58,144 nt of DNA from an uncultured Chthonomonas sp. GTDB taxonomy: Bacteria > Armatimonadota > Chthonomonadetes > Chthonomonadales > CAJBBX01. This document shows positions 14,941-23,080 of this stretch, in pieces; position 1 is the stretch's first letter; each line of letters opens with the position of its first letter. The notes beneath the pieces were generated by a model. The model saw nothing but the letters and a program-made list of their open reading frames with translations, was not told the origin of the DNA and did not search any database. The stretch is from the NCBI GenBank assembly GCA_903951425.1, contig CAJBBX010000092.1:1-58144 (forward strand). Direction: 5' to 3'. A program made the translations under genes and the position numbers.

Positions 14941-16854
14941 TCAGCCCGACGCCGAGACCGTAGGCAGTTCCGTCATGCGGAGGCGGGTGGCGCCATACGG
15001 CACGAGCGTCACCGCCTCCTTCTCGCCCGAGCCGGGGCAGGGGCTCTCGGGCGTGGGGCCCGCCGAGTTCATCACCAGTCCCCACTCCGGCACGCGGCGC
15101 GCGAGGGCCGAGGCCCGGAGCGGGTTGTGGGCGTCGGTGAAGGGCGACACATCGTCGCGCACGTCGCGCCAATCGACGGCCACATGCGGCGTGTCGTCGG
15201 AGCCCAGTTCCAGCGTGTAGGCCCACTCGCCGGTTGGCAGTAGCTCGTAGTCGGCGCTGCGCTGCCCCGGCTCCGGGTTCGGGTTGCCTGCGATGAGCCG
15301 GTACTCCGCGGGCACCTGCAGCGAGAGGACCAACGGGCCGTAGTGTAGCGCCGCCGCGCCCCGGTAGCGCCGCTCGCACCGGACGCGCATTGGGAGGTGG
15401 AGGTGGAGTTCGTCGCCGGCGCTCCAGACGCGGCGCACGGTGTGCCAGCCGGGCTCCAGGTCGTCCGAGCCGTCGGGGCTCGTCAGTTCGGCCCCTTCGC
15501 ACCAACCCGGCACGCGAACCGTCAGGCCGAAGGGCTCCGCCGCGCCGCTGACCACCCGGTAGGTGACGTCCATGTCGAACGGGTAGCCGGTGCGCTCCTC
15601 GATCACCACGTCGGCGCCGCCGACCCGGGTGCGGACCACCGACGGCGCCAGCACGGTCGACACGAGGCCGCCGTCGGGCGCCTGCATCCAGAGGCTCCGA
15701 ACCAGCTTGGGCCACCCCTGGTGCAGGTTGGCGGTGCAGCAGCCATAGTTGGGCTCCAGCCCGAAGGTGTTCGAGGTGTCGTCGTTGTTGGTCCAGTGGC
15801 GCGGCGCCACGGTACAGAGCGCCTGGTTGGCCTGCTGGTCGTACTGGTGGCCCCACATGTCCTCGGTGAAGGCCCCGGGCAACGCGTTATAGGCGATGCG
15901 CTCCAGGCGGTCGGCCAGTTCGTGCACGCCGGAGAGGGGCAGCAGTTCCTCGAGTGAGTACATGTACTCGACCACGGCGCAAAGCTCCGTGCCCTGCGTG
16001 GGGTCAAGGCCGGCGTAGTGCTCGTCGCCGGTGAAGATGCCCGAGGCCTGCCCGTGCCGGCTGTCCAACGCTTCCATGGCCTGTCGCGGCCCATCCGCGT
16101 CGGCCGGATCGCCGCTCTGCCGCCACCAGACGCCGGCGGTCTTCACGGCCATGGCGTTGTTGACGACGTGCGTGTGCAATACGCAGGCCTCACGCGGGGT
16201 CTTGGCAGTGTGGACGAAATCGGCGAAGTGGGCGCGCCAGTCGTAGCCCTGTTCGGCCAGCCGCGCGGCGACGTCGAGCAGCCAGGCCTCGCCGGTCCGC
16301 TGGTAGAGCCAGTGGATGGAAAGCACGCCGTCGGCCCAGCGGTGCTTGCCCCAGTCCCGGAGCGGCACGGCGGCCAGGTTGTCGCGAAGCCAGCGGCAGA
16401 AGCCCGTGACGGCAGGCACGACGCGCGGGTCGCCGGTGGCCTCGGCGTGCTGCACCAGCACCTTCAGGACCAGGAAGACGGGCCAGTGGTCGTAGGCCTG
16501 CCGGTCCGGAGCCTGCACGGGGCCGATCCAGCCGTCAGGCCGCACCATGCCCAGGATGCTGTCGATCCAGCGCTGGGCCTTCGCCTTCAGGCGCGGGTCA
16601 TCCAGCACGTGGGCCAGCGGGGTCAGGCCGTCCAGGTAGTAGGGGCCGCGCTCCCACCCCTCCGCGCCGCCGCCCAGCCACATGTTGCCTGGCCCCAGGT
16701 CGGGCCAGAACTCCTCGATGCGCCCGGTGATCGTGGCGGCCTGCAGACGGCATTGGGCATCCAGCCAGCCCAGCGGACGCACGGAGCCCAGCGGCAGGGG
16801 CGCGAAGGCGGTGGGCTGAAGTCCGGGCCGGTCGGCGGCAGGCGTGGCAGGCAT
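14941..16854 (-). CDS. GH127 (DUF1680) beta-L-arabinofuranosidase-type glycosidase
   Basis: 637 residues, no signal peptide. The DUF1680 alpha/alpha toroid is clear: LGSVRPLGWLDAQCRLQAA near the start, NMWLGGGAEGWERGPYYLDG, and IHWLYQRTG. The zinc-thiolate catalytic set described for Bifidobacterium HypBA1 (E338, C340, C417, C418) is matched by E290 and C292 in GTELCAVVEYM and by C372/C373 in YGCCTANLHQGW. This supports an active retaining enzyme that uses cysteine as nucleophile. The C-terminal third is the usual beta-sandwich pair. The ATG at 16854 has GGAG about 7 bases upstream. The substrate may be arabinofuranosides, but DUF1680 also covers other activities. Confidence 0.9.
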   Translation of the reverse strand: MPATPAADRPGLQPTAFAPLPLGSVRPLGWLDAQCRLQAATITGRIEEFWPDLGPGNMWLGGGAEGWERGPYYLDGLTPLAHVLDDPRLKAKAQRWIDSILGMVRPDGWIGPVQAPDRQAYDHWPVFLVLKVLVQHAEATGDPRVVPAVTGFCRWLRDNLAAVPLRDWGKHRWADGVLSIHWLYQRTGEAWLLDVAARLAEQGYDWRAHFADFVHTAKTPREACVLHTHVVNNAMAVKTAGVWWRQSGDPADADGPRQAMEALDSRHGQASGIFTGDEHYAGLDPTQGTELCAVVEYMYSLEELLPLSGVHELADRLERIAYNALPGAFTEDMWGHQYDQQANQALCTVAPRHWTNNDDTSNTFGLEPNYGCCTANLHQGWPKLVRSLWMQAPDGGLVSTVLAPSVVRTRVGGADVVIEERTGYPFDMDVTYRVVSGAAEPFGLTVRVPGWCEGAELTSPDGSDDLEPGWHTVRRVWSAGDELHLHLPMRVRCERRYRGAAALHYGPLVLSLQVPAEYRLIAGNPNPEPGQRSADYELLPTGEWAYTLELGSDDTPHVAVDWRDVRDDVSPFTDAHNPLRASALARRVPEWGLVMNSAGPTPESPCPGSGEKEAVTLVPYGATRLRMTELPTVSASG

Positions 16855-16978
16855 GGCGTTCTCCAGGGGCGGCATTCGGTGTGCGCGGATTCTACCCGGC
16901 GGCCATGCACGGTACCATAAGAGCCGCATGGGGCCGCGGACGCCACGGTGACGGCGACGGGCCCCGGGGGGGAGCCAG

Positions 16979-18073
16979 ATGAGGCATCGAAAAGCACGGA
17001 CGGTGGGCATTCTCACTTCGGGCGGCGACTGCCCGGGCCTCAACGCGGCCATCCGCGGCGTAGCCAAGGCCTGCATGGGCACCTACGGCATGGATGTCAT
17101 CGGCATCCTGGACGGCTTCACGGGGCTGGTCGAGAACCGCGTCATGCACCTCACCGAGCGTGACATGATCGGCCTGCTGACGCTGGGAGGCACCATCCTG
17201 GGCACCAGCCGCAACAAGCCGCACAAGATGCCGCGGGCCGACGGCACCACACGAGACATGACCGGCGCCGCCGTCGACACCTACCACCGGCTGGATCTGG
17301 ACTGCGTGATCTGCATCGGAGGCGGCGGCACGGCCAAGAACGCCATCCGCCTCGCCAACGAGGGCCTGAACGTCATCACGCTACCCAAGACGATCGACAA
17401 TGATGTGGCGGGCACGGACCTGACCTTCGGTTACGACAGCGCCATGTTCATCGCCGCCGAGGCCATCGACCGACTGCACACCACAGCCTCCAGCCACCAG
17501 CGCGTGATCCTGGTGGACATCATGGGCCACAACGCAGGCTGGCTCGCCCTGGGCGCCACGCTGGCCGGCGGCGCCGACGTCTGCCTGATCCCGGAGATCC
17601 CGTACAACAAGGAGGCCGTGCTGAAGGCCGTGGAGAACCGGCGCACCAAGGGCCGAAGGTTCAGCCTCGTCTCCGTGGCGGAGGGCGCCCGCCCGGCCGT
17701 CCCCGAGCGCGAAATCCCGGTGGGCGACGGACCCGCGGACCAAGCCACCGAGGAGCCGCTGGAGACCGTCACCAGCCTGAGCTTGGCCATGGAGATGGAG
17801 GCAGCGCTGGGCATCGAGACGCGGGTCACAACGCTGGGCCACGTCCAGCGCGGCGGCACCCCGACGCCCACCGACAGGCTTCTCGCCACGCAGCTTGGAT
17901 GCACCGCCGCCCGGCTCATCCACGAGAACGTCTTCGGCGTCATGGTGGCGGTGCGTGGCTCGCGGTTCGAGCCCGTGCCGCTGGACCAGGTGGCGGGCCT
18001 GAAGAAGACCATCCCGCTGGACCATCCCATGGTGGAGACCGCAAGGATGATCGGGGTCTGCCTGGGCGACTGA
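16979..18073 (+). CDS. pfkA: 6-phosphofructokinase, group III-like, with altered metal site
   Basis: Phosphorylates fructose 6-phosphate in glycolysis. The 364-residue product has GILTSGGDCPGLNAAIRG, LGGTILGTSRNKPH, PKTIDNDVAGTDLTFGYDSA (catalytic base D140), HTTASSHQRVILVDIMGHNAGW and LGHVQRGGTPTPTDR. The segment equivalent to the E. coli GGDGS loop reads ICIGGGGTAKNA: Gly116 replaces the Mg-binding Asp103, while Gly117 occupies the Gly104 position associated with ATP use. The overall sequence looks like group III PFKs, some of which use pyrophosphate, so the phosphoryl donor is uncertain. GGGGGGGAG lies just upstream of the ATG. A 16-bp hairpin follows the stop. Confidence 0.93.
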   Translation: MRHRKARTVGILTSGGDCPGLNAAIRGVAKACMGTYGMDVIGILDGFTGLVENRVMHLTERDMIGLLTLGGTILGTSRNKPHKMPRADGTTRDMTGAAVDTYHRLDLDCVICIGGGGTAKNAIRLANEGLNVITLPKTIDNDVAGTDLTFGYDSAMFIAAEAIDRLHTTASSHQRVILVDIMGHNAGWLALGATLAGGADVCLIPEIPYNKEAVLKAVENRRTKGRRFSLVSVAEGARPAVPEREIPVGDGPADQATEEPLETVTSLSLAMEMEAALGIETRVTTLGHVQRGGTPTPTDRLLATQLGCTAARLIHENVFGVMVAVRGSRFEPVPLDQVAGLKKTIPLDHPMVETARMIGVCLGD

Positions 18074-18083
18074 CAGGGACGAA

Positions 18084-18136
18084 CACGGACCTGCACGGAA
18101 TGCCTTGGCCTTTGGCGGTGTCCGTGCAGGTCCGTG
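18084..18136. terminator. Long bidirectional hairpin terminator between pfkA and the NIPSNAP gene
   Basis: CACGGACCTGCACGGA (18084-18099) is perfectly complementary to TCCGTGCAGGTCCGTG (18121-18136) around a 21-base loop. It lies between convergent genes, 10 bases after the pfkA stop and 6 bases after the opposite stop, so it can serve both strands. No T-run is present. Confidence 0.8.
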
Positions 18137-18142
18137 TGCCGT

Positions 18143-18886
18143 TCACTTGATCGGCGAGTAGTCCGTCGGCGTCATGTAGATCGACTCCGCCTTGTCCACC
18201 AGGCGCCCGTCACGCTCGGACTCGGTGCGGACGCGCGTCCACTCGGGATCCTGGCCGAACTCGCGCCACGACTTGTCGGCGGCCTCGCGGCTCTTGTGGG
18301 CCAGCAGGTAGATCAGCGTGTCGTTCATCCCCTGCTCCTGGCCCGTGGGGGTCCAGTAGCCGATGGATGTCATCCCGTGCTTGCGGAAGAGGCGCACGGT
18401 GTTGTCGCGGAAGCGGGCGTTGAGGGCGTCGAGCTTGCCCGGCGCCGCAGTGTAGATGCGCATCTCGAAGAGCCGGTCGCCGCGCGCGGACGAGCGGCGG
18501 ATGGCCGGCGAGTAGTCCGTGGCCGTGAGGAACTGTGACGTGATGCGCGTCACCAGCTTGCCGTTGGCCTCGGACTCGCGGGCGGCCTTCTGCCAGTCCG
18601 GGTCCTTCACGAACGCCGCGAACGAGGCGTCGCGGGCCTCCTGGGAGGGGCAGGCGATGACGTAGACCAGCTTGTTCTGCGCGTTGTCGACAGGCATCCA
18701 GTAGCCGATGTTCTCGATGCCGTGCTTGCGGAAGAGGCGCACGGTGGCGGTGCGGAAGCGCGCATTCAGGCCGTCCAGCTTGCCGGGCTCGGCGTAGTAG
18801 GTGCGAATCTCAAAGCAGCGTGGATCGCGGGCGGACTCGGCCGGCGGCAGGGCCGCGATGGCGCACAGGGCGACGAGCTGGACCAT
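18143..18886 (-). CDS. Tandem NIPSNAP-domain protein, probably exported
   Basis: 247 residues. A short signal-like N terminus (MVQLVALCAIAALPPAESA) precedes two NIPSNAP domains at about residues 22-125 and 137-245. They share the paired pattern CFEIRTYYAEPGKLDGLNAR / LFEMRIYTAAPGKLDALNAR, then TVRLFRKHG, IGYW, a YLLAH/YVIACP strand, a W-rich DPDWQKA/DPEWTRV helix and a final TATDYSP / TPTDYSP. The halves are clearly an internal duplication. NIPSNAP proteins are dimeric alpha-beta barrels of unknown biochemical role. GGAGGGGAG lies about 8 bases before the ATG at 18886. It is the last gene of the efp-acc run, 23 bases after accC. Confidence 0.88.
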   Translation of the reverse strand: MVQLVALCAIAALPPAESARDPRCFEIRTYYAEPGKLDGLNARFRTATVRLFRKHGIENIGYWMPVDNAQNKLVYVIACPSQEARDASFAAFVKDPDWQKAARESEANGKLVTRITSQFLTATDYSPAIRRSSARGDRLFEMRIYTAAPGKLDALNARFRDNTVRLFRKHGMTSIGYWTPTGQEQGMNDTLIYLLAHKSREAADKSWREFGQDPEWTRVRTESERDGRLVDKAESIYMTPTDYSPIK

Positions 18887-18909
18887 GGTGGGCTCCCCTC
18901 CGAGGCTGG

Positions 18910-20265
18910 CTACTCGGTGTCCGGCGTGATGTGCCGGGCGATGAAGTCGGTGGCGACCTCGCCGCGCCGGTAGGCCGGGGTGGCGATGATGCGCTTCTGC
19001 AAGCTGATGTTCGTCGGAAGCCCCACGATGCGGATTTCGTCCAGCGCGCCGGCCATCCGCGCAATCGCCTCGGGCCGCGTCGGCGCCCAGACGATCAGCT
19101 TGGCCAGCATCGGGTCGTAGTAGGGCGGCACGTCGTAGCCGGGGTAGATGTAGCTGTCCACGCGGACGCCGGGCCCGCCCGGGAAGTGGAGCGACTCGAT
19201 GCGCCCCGCCGACGGCGCGTAGCCCCGGTCGGGGTCCTCGGCCGTGATGCGGCACTCGATGGCGTGTCCGTTGATCTGCACGGACTTCTGGGCGATGGAT
19301 AGCGGCTCTCCGGCCGCGATACGGATTTGCTCATGGACGATGTCGAAGCCAGTGACCAACTCCGTCACCGGGTGCTCAACCTGCAGCCGCGTGTTCATCT
19401 CCAGGAAGTAGAAATCGCCCTTCTTGTCGACCAGGAACTCCACCGTGCCGGCGTTGCGGTAGCCCACGCTCTTGGCCAGGCGCACAGCAGATTCAGCGAT
19501 GCGCGTGCGGAGCGAACCGGGCAACTCGCCGGCGGGGGCCTCCTCCACTAGCTTCTTGTGGCGCAGGTTCTGCAGCGAGCACTCGCGCAACCCTAGGTGG
19601 ATGGCGTGGCCGCGGCCGTCGCCCATGATCTGGGCCTCGATGTGCCTGGGCGCCTCGATGAGCTTCTCCAGGTAGACCTCGGGGTTCCCGAAGGCGCCCT
19701 CGGCCTCGGACCGGGCCATCTGCAGGGCGCGAGGCAGCTGGTCGGGTTCATCGACGCGCCGGATGCCCGTGCCGCCACCGCCGGCCACGGCCTTGATGTA
19801 GACGGGGTAGCCGATCTTGCCGGCCACGCGCAACGCGTCGGACTCGCCGGCTATCTCGCCGCCGGAGCCGGGGATCACGGGGACGCGGGCCGCACGGGCG
19901 ATCTCGCGGGCCTGCGCCTTGTCGCCCATCTGCTCGATCACAGCCGCCGGCGGGCCGATGAAGGCCAGTTTGCAGGCCTCGCACGCCTCGGCGAAGCCCG
20001 CCTGCTCACTCAGGTAGCCGTAGCCCGGGTGGACCGCCTCGGCTCCGGTGATATGGGCAGCGCCGATGATGTTGGGCGCATGGAGGTAGCTGTCCTTGTT
20101 GGGCGGCGGACCGATGCAGACCGCCTCGTCGGCGAGCTTCACGTGCAGCGACTCGGCGTCGGCCTGGGAGTAGACCGCCACGGACTGGATCCGCATCTCG
20201 CGGCAGGCGCGGATGATGCGGACGGCAATCTCACCCCGATTGGCTATGAGGATCTTCTTAAACAT
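18910..20265 (-). CDS. accC: Acetyl-CoA carboxylase biotin carboxylase subunit, variant active-site loop
   Basis: Carboxylates biotin on the carrier protein (AccB) with ATP and bicarbonate, the first step of fatty acid synthesis. 451 residues. The ATP-grasp order is present: FKKILIANRGEIAVRIIRA, VHPGYGYLSE, GYPVYIKAVAGGGGTGIR, YLEKLIEAPRHIEAQI, and the catalytic FLEMNTRLQVEHPVTE with Glu, Asn and Arg intact. The loop normally reading GERDCS-QRRHQK is here GLRECSLQNLRHKKLVEEAP, with two substitutions and one extra residue near the Cys230/Lys238 region of the E. coli enzyme. The ATG at 20265 is preferred because GGAG lies 6 bases before it; an ATG 9 bases further upstream has no such site. accB is upstream on the same strand, with a prepilin-like gene between them. 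Confidence 0.93.
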   Translation of the reverse strand: MFKKILIANRGEIAVRIIRACREMRIQSVAVYSQADAESLHVKLADEAVCIGPPPNKDSYLHAPNIIGAAHITGAEAVHPGYGYLSEQAGFAEACEACKLAFIGPPAAVIEQMGDKAQAREIARAARVPVIPGSGGEIAGESDALRVAGKIGYPVYIKAVAGGGGTGIRRVDEPDQLPRALQMARSEAEGAFGNPEVYLEKLIEAPRHIEAQIMGDGRGHAIHLGLRECSLQNLRHKKLVEEAPAGELPGSLRTRIAESAVRLAKSVGYRNAGTVEFLVDKKGDFYFLEMNTRLQVEHPVTELVTGFDIVHEQIRIAAGEPLSIAQKSVQINGHAIECRITAEDPDRGYAPSAGRIESLHFPGGPGVRVDSYIYPGYDVPPYYDPMLAKLIVWAPTRPEAIARMAGALDEIRIVGLPTNISLQKRIIATPAYRRGEVATDFIARHITPDTE

Positions 20266-20327
20266 GCGCTCCATTCACTTGCAGGCCGCAGGCGGCCGGA
20301 GTGTGCGGGGTCGACCCGGCTGTGGTC

Positions 20328-20681
20328 TCAGAACCCCTCGTGCCCGGGGTGCGGGCAGGAGATGCGGCCTGTGGCCGGGTCATAGCGGTAAGGCTCGCCG
20401 CCCACGGCGCACTTGCGTAGGTCCCCCGTGATCTCGCGGACCTGCGAGAGGTCTGCCGGGTAGCCGCCGTCGGGGTCCGAGGCTTGCGCGGCCTCGATGC
20501 ACTGCCGGTCCGAACGGAGGTTCTGGACGCAGACGCTATCCTTCGCGTAGGTGATGACGCCCTTGGCCTTCCTGCCGTCCGGCGTCTTGCCCCCCGTGAG
20601 GCGCGGGATAAGGACCGCTGCCAGGATGACCAGCACGACCACCACGACCAGGATTTCGATGAGCCCGAACGCGCGGCGCAT
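20328..20681 (-). CDS. Type IV prepilin-like / pseudopilin protein
   Basis: 117 residues. The N terminus MRRAFGLIEILVVVVVLVILAAVLIPRL is a class III prepilin signal followed by the hydrophobic spine helix, with Glu at +5 if cleavage is between Ala3's successor Ala-4 and Phe (A|FGLIE). Position -1 is Ala instead of the usual Gly, and +2 is Gly instead of Thr. The C-terminal globular part is short, with four cysteines (VCVQNL, QCIEAA, KCAVGG, SCPHPGHEG). GEPYRYDPATGRISCPHPGH is typical of minor pseudopilins of Armatimonadota and Planctomycetota. The start lies 5 bases after the accB stop, so it is inserted between accB and accC. No other pilus or secretion gene is nearby. Confidence 0.85.
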   Translation of the reverse strand: MRRAFGLIEILVVVVVLVILAAVLIPRLTGGKTPDGRKAKGVITYAKDSVCVQNLRSDRQCIEAAQASDPDGGYPADLSQVREITGDLRKCAVGGEPYRYDPATGRISCPHPGHEGF

Positions 20682-20686
20682 GGCGT

Positions 20687-21130
20687 TCAGTCCTCGTCCG
20701 CCGCGCTGATGGCGAAGAGCGGCTGACCGTACTCGACCGAGGCGCCGTCCTCCACCAGCACATCGCGTACCACGCCGGTCGTCTCGCTACGGACCTCCGA
20801 CATGAGCTTCATCGACTCGACGCCGCCCACGACCTGCCCTTCGGATACCACGTCGCCCACAGCGATTGGCCTCTCCAGATGGTGGAACACCCCCACCAGC
20901 GAAGCGGTCACCTGCTCAGCTTCCGGCTCGGAGCTCACCGGCGCAGGCGCGTGCCCCGGGGCCGGATGGTCGGCGGACGACGCCGGCGCCTCGTGCTCCG
21001 GGCGACCTGCTGCGCTCGGCTCACGTCGGAGAACGATGCGGCGGTCGCCGGCGCGGAGCGAGACCTCGCGCACGGTGGAGCCGGCCAGGAGGCTCACGAT
21101 GGCCTCGACCTCTCGGATCAGATCTTCCAT
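20687..21130 (-). CDS. accB: Acetyl-CoA carboxylase biotin carboxyl carrier protein
   Basis: Carries biotin between biotin carboxylase and carboxyltransferase. 147 residues. An N-terminal helix (MEDLIREVEAIVSLLAGSTV) and a V-S-L-R strand are followed by a Pro/Ala linker. The C-terminal biotinyl domain is at about residues 75-145, with the attachment motif GGVESMKLMSEV; the modified lysine is K108 (Ser replaces the common Ala before Met). The start overlaps the end of the upstream membrane-protein gene by 13 bases, with no obvious ribosome site, so translation is probably coupled. Confidence 0.95.
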   Translation of the reverse strand: MEDLIREVEAIVSLLAGSTVREVSLRAGDRRIVLRREPSAAGRPEHEAPASSADHPAPGHAPAPVSSEPEAEQVTASLVGVFHHLERPIAVGDVVSEGQVVGGVESMKLMSEVRSETTGVVRDVLVEDGASVEYGQPLFAISAADED

Positions 21131-22392
21131 TGAAATATGCAGTGCTCCGTGAAGTGCAGGGCCCAGGTGAGGACCATGAGGATGAGGCTGCCAAGCAGCA
21201 CAATGTTGGCGATCTCGTTGCTCGAGGCCAGCTGTCCGATATCGATGCCGCGGGCCGTCTGCTCCAGCGACAGGCGGGACATCACCGTATCGGCCGATCG
21301 AAGGGCGACCTCCATGGCGGACTTCATGGTGCTGAACTGCGAGACGGCGAGGGCCGGGATCGCCAGGACGACTAGCGGGGAGACAAGCTGGTACTTCAGC
21401 CGCTGGTGCTCGTTGTAGATGATGCAGTTGCGGCAGCGCTCGCGCTTCTGCGCCGGGCTGACGGAGTTGTTCTGCGGGATCTTGACCTCGGCGCCCACGA
21501 CCTTGGGCGGCGGGGTGGCGACGAGCGGCTTGAAGGGAGAGACGGGCTTTGCGGCCCCCAGCGGGTCGTCCAGGTTGTACCGATTGGCGTTATCGACCGG
21601 CTCATTGTCCTCGGGAACCATGGAACGCGCTCGCGCCGCCTCGTGGGCCATGCCGACCATGGCCGTACGGATCACCTGCTCCTCACACATGCAGCCCACG
21701 CGCACGCGCCAACACCGCTTCTGCAGGTGGAAGACGGGGCAGTGGCTGCGGACGAACTCACGGCAGAAGGGGAGATGGTAGCACTTGGCCATGGCGCCGA
21801 TGAGGGGCGGCCGGATCGGCTCCTCCTCCTCAACCTCGGCGCCAAACTGCATGGCCGAGCGCTGGATCTTCTTGTGCGAGGATCCGTAGCGGACGCGGTT
21901 CACCAGGTCGATGATGACCAGGATGATGCCGGGGATGGCCAGAACCAGCCCCGCGATCCGCGCTTCGTTGTAGACGGCCAGCGCAGCGGTGTTGCGGCCG
22001 GTCAGCCAGTTGGTGACGAGGCCCGGCGCCCCCATTTCGACGCCAAGCGGCACGCCGTAGTAGAGGCCCGCGGCGAGGAGGACCAGGGCATAGCCGAGCC
22101 CCTCCTCAGCCCAGTAGAGGATCGATGACGTGAGGAGGAGCACCGCCAGCGAGATGTTCAGGTATGAGATAGCGCCCTGGATGTTGCCGATGATCCGAAC
22201 GCGCGCGTCGTGGTTGAGCGATTCCCACTGCCCGAGTCCGCCGCTCGTGAAGCCGTAGACCATGTAGCCCACCAGCACCAGCACGGCCAGCCCTGACAGG
22301 AACATCAGCTTGCGCGACGCGTCCAGAAGCCACTGCGTGACCTTTTCGGCGCCGCCGGAGGTTCTGGGCCTATTCCTTCTCACCGGGCGCAT
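21118..22392 (-). CDS. Multi-pass membrane protein with an eight-cysteine cytosolic loop, unknown function
   Basis: 424 residues. Four hydrophobic segments lie in the first half (about residues 29-48, 74-94, 100-118, 146-164) and two near the end (about 338-354 and 385-405). Between them is a soluble loop of about 170 residues. It has cysteines at 204, 210, 218, 227, 234 and 236 and again at 320 and 323 (RCRNC), spacings that suggest a zinc or iron-sulfur site. No family is recognised. The ATG at 22392 lies 25 bases after the efp stop; a GTG at VTQWLLDASRK is an alternative. Its end overlaps accB. The position between efp and accB suggests co-expression with lipid synthesis, nothing more. Confidence 0.7.
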   Translation of the reverse strand: MRPVRRNRPRTSGGAEKVTQWLLDASRKLMFLSGLAVLVLVGYMVYGFTSGGLGQWESLNHDARVRIIGNIQGAISYLNISLAVLLLTSSILYWAEEGLGYALVLLAAGLYYGVPLGVEMGAPGLVTNWLTGRNTAALAVYNEARIAGLVLAIPGIILVIIDLVNRVRYGSSHKKIQRSAMQFGAEVEEEEPIRPPLIGAMAKCYHLPFCREFVRSHCPVFHLQKRCWRVRVGCMCEEQVIRTAMVGMAHEAARARSMVPEDNEPVDNANRYNLDDPLGAAKPVSPFKPLVATPPPKVVGAEVKIPQNNSVSPAQKRERCRNCIIYNEHQRLKYQLVSPLVVLAIPALAVSQFSTMKSAMEVALRSADTVMSRLSLEQTARGIDIGQLASSNEIANIVLLGSLILMVLTWALHFTEHCIFQWKI

Positions 22393-22417
22393 CCCCCGAT
22401 CGGCGCGGCCGCCAAGG

Positions 22418-22987
22418 CTACTTGGCCCGCTCCAGGTAGTTGTCGGTGCGGGTGTCGATCTTGATCCGGTCGCCGACATTGATGAAGAACGGCACATTGA
22501 TGACGGCGCCGGTCTCGACGGTGGCGGGCTTGCTGCCGCCCGAGGCCGTGTCGCCTCGGACGCCCGGGTCCGTCTCCGTCACCTCAAGCTCCACGAAGAA
22601 GGGCACTTCGACGCCGATGATGACGCCGGCGTGGTCCACGACCTGGACCTCCATGCCGTCCTTCAGGTACTTCACCGGATCGCCTATGGCCGCCTTGGTG
22701 ACCGAGACCTGCTCGTAGGTCTGGCCGTCCATCAGGAAGTACTCGTCCTCCTGGTTGTAGAGGTACTGCATGGGCTTGCGCTCGATGTGCGCCTGCTCCA
22801 TCTTCTCTCCGGCTCGGAACGTCTTCTCGATGGTGGCCCCGGTCCGCAGGTTTCGAATCCGCGTGCGAACGAAGGCGCCGCCCTTGCCCGGCTTGACGTG
22901 CTGGAACTCCACGATAGTGAAGATATCGTTGTCCTGTATGATAGACAGGCCGTTCCTGAAATCACTGGTATCGATCAACTGACGCAA
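22418..22987 (-). CDS. efp: Elongation factor P
   Basis: EF-P relieves ribosome stalling at polyproline stretches. The 189-residue length is standard. The KOW-like N domain contains KPGKGGAFVRTRIRNL, whose lysine is the modified tip residue. The middle OB domain has GVEVPFFVELEVTETDPGVRGDTASGG, and the C-terminal domain ends FFINVGDRIKIDTRTDNYLERAK. The start is TTG at 22987-22985, placed 6 bases after CAGGAGG; the protein then opens MRQLIDTSDFRNG as expected. It heads the run through accB and accC, a common arrangement in other bacteria. Confidence 0.96.
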   Translation of the reverse strand: MRQLIDTSDFRNGLSIIQDNDIFTIVEFQHVKPGKGGAFVRTRIRNLRTGATIEKTFRAGEKMEQAHIERKPMQYLYNQEDEYFLMDGQTYEQVSVTKAAIGDPVKYLKDGMEVQVVDHAGVIIGVEVPFFVELEVTETDPGVRGDTASGGSKPATVETGAVINVPFFINVGDRIKIDTRTDNYLERAK

Positions 22988-23080
22988 TCCTCCTGTGGCC
23001 CAGGGGCGTGCGCCCCCACCTAGCAGACGGATAGTTTACCATAGGCCCGCCGACGCCCTCCCGAGGCCGGCCGCGCGGTA

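Noticed and set aside
18910-20274. Start of accC at 20274
   Set aside because: An ATG there lacks a ribosome site, while the ATG at 20265 has GGAG at the right distance and matches the usual N terminus.
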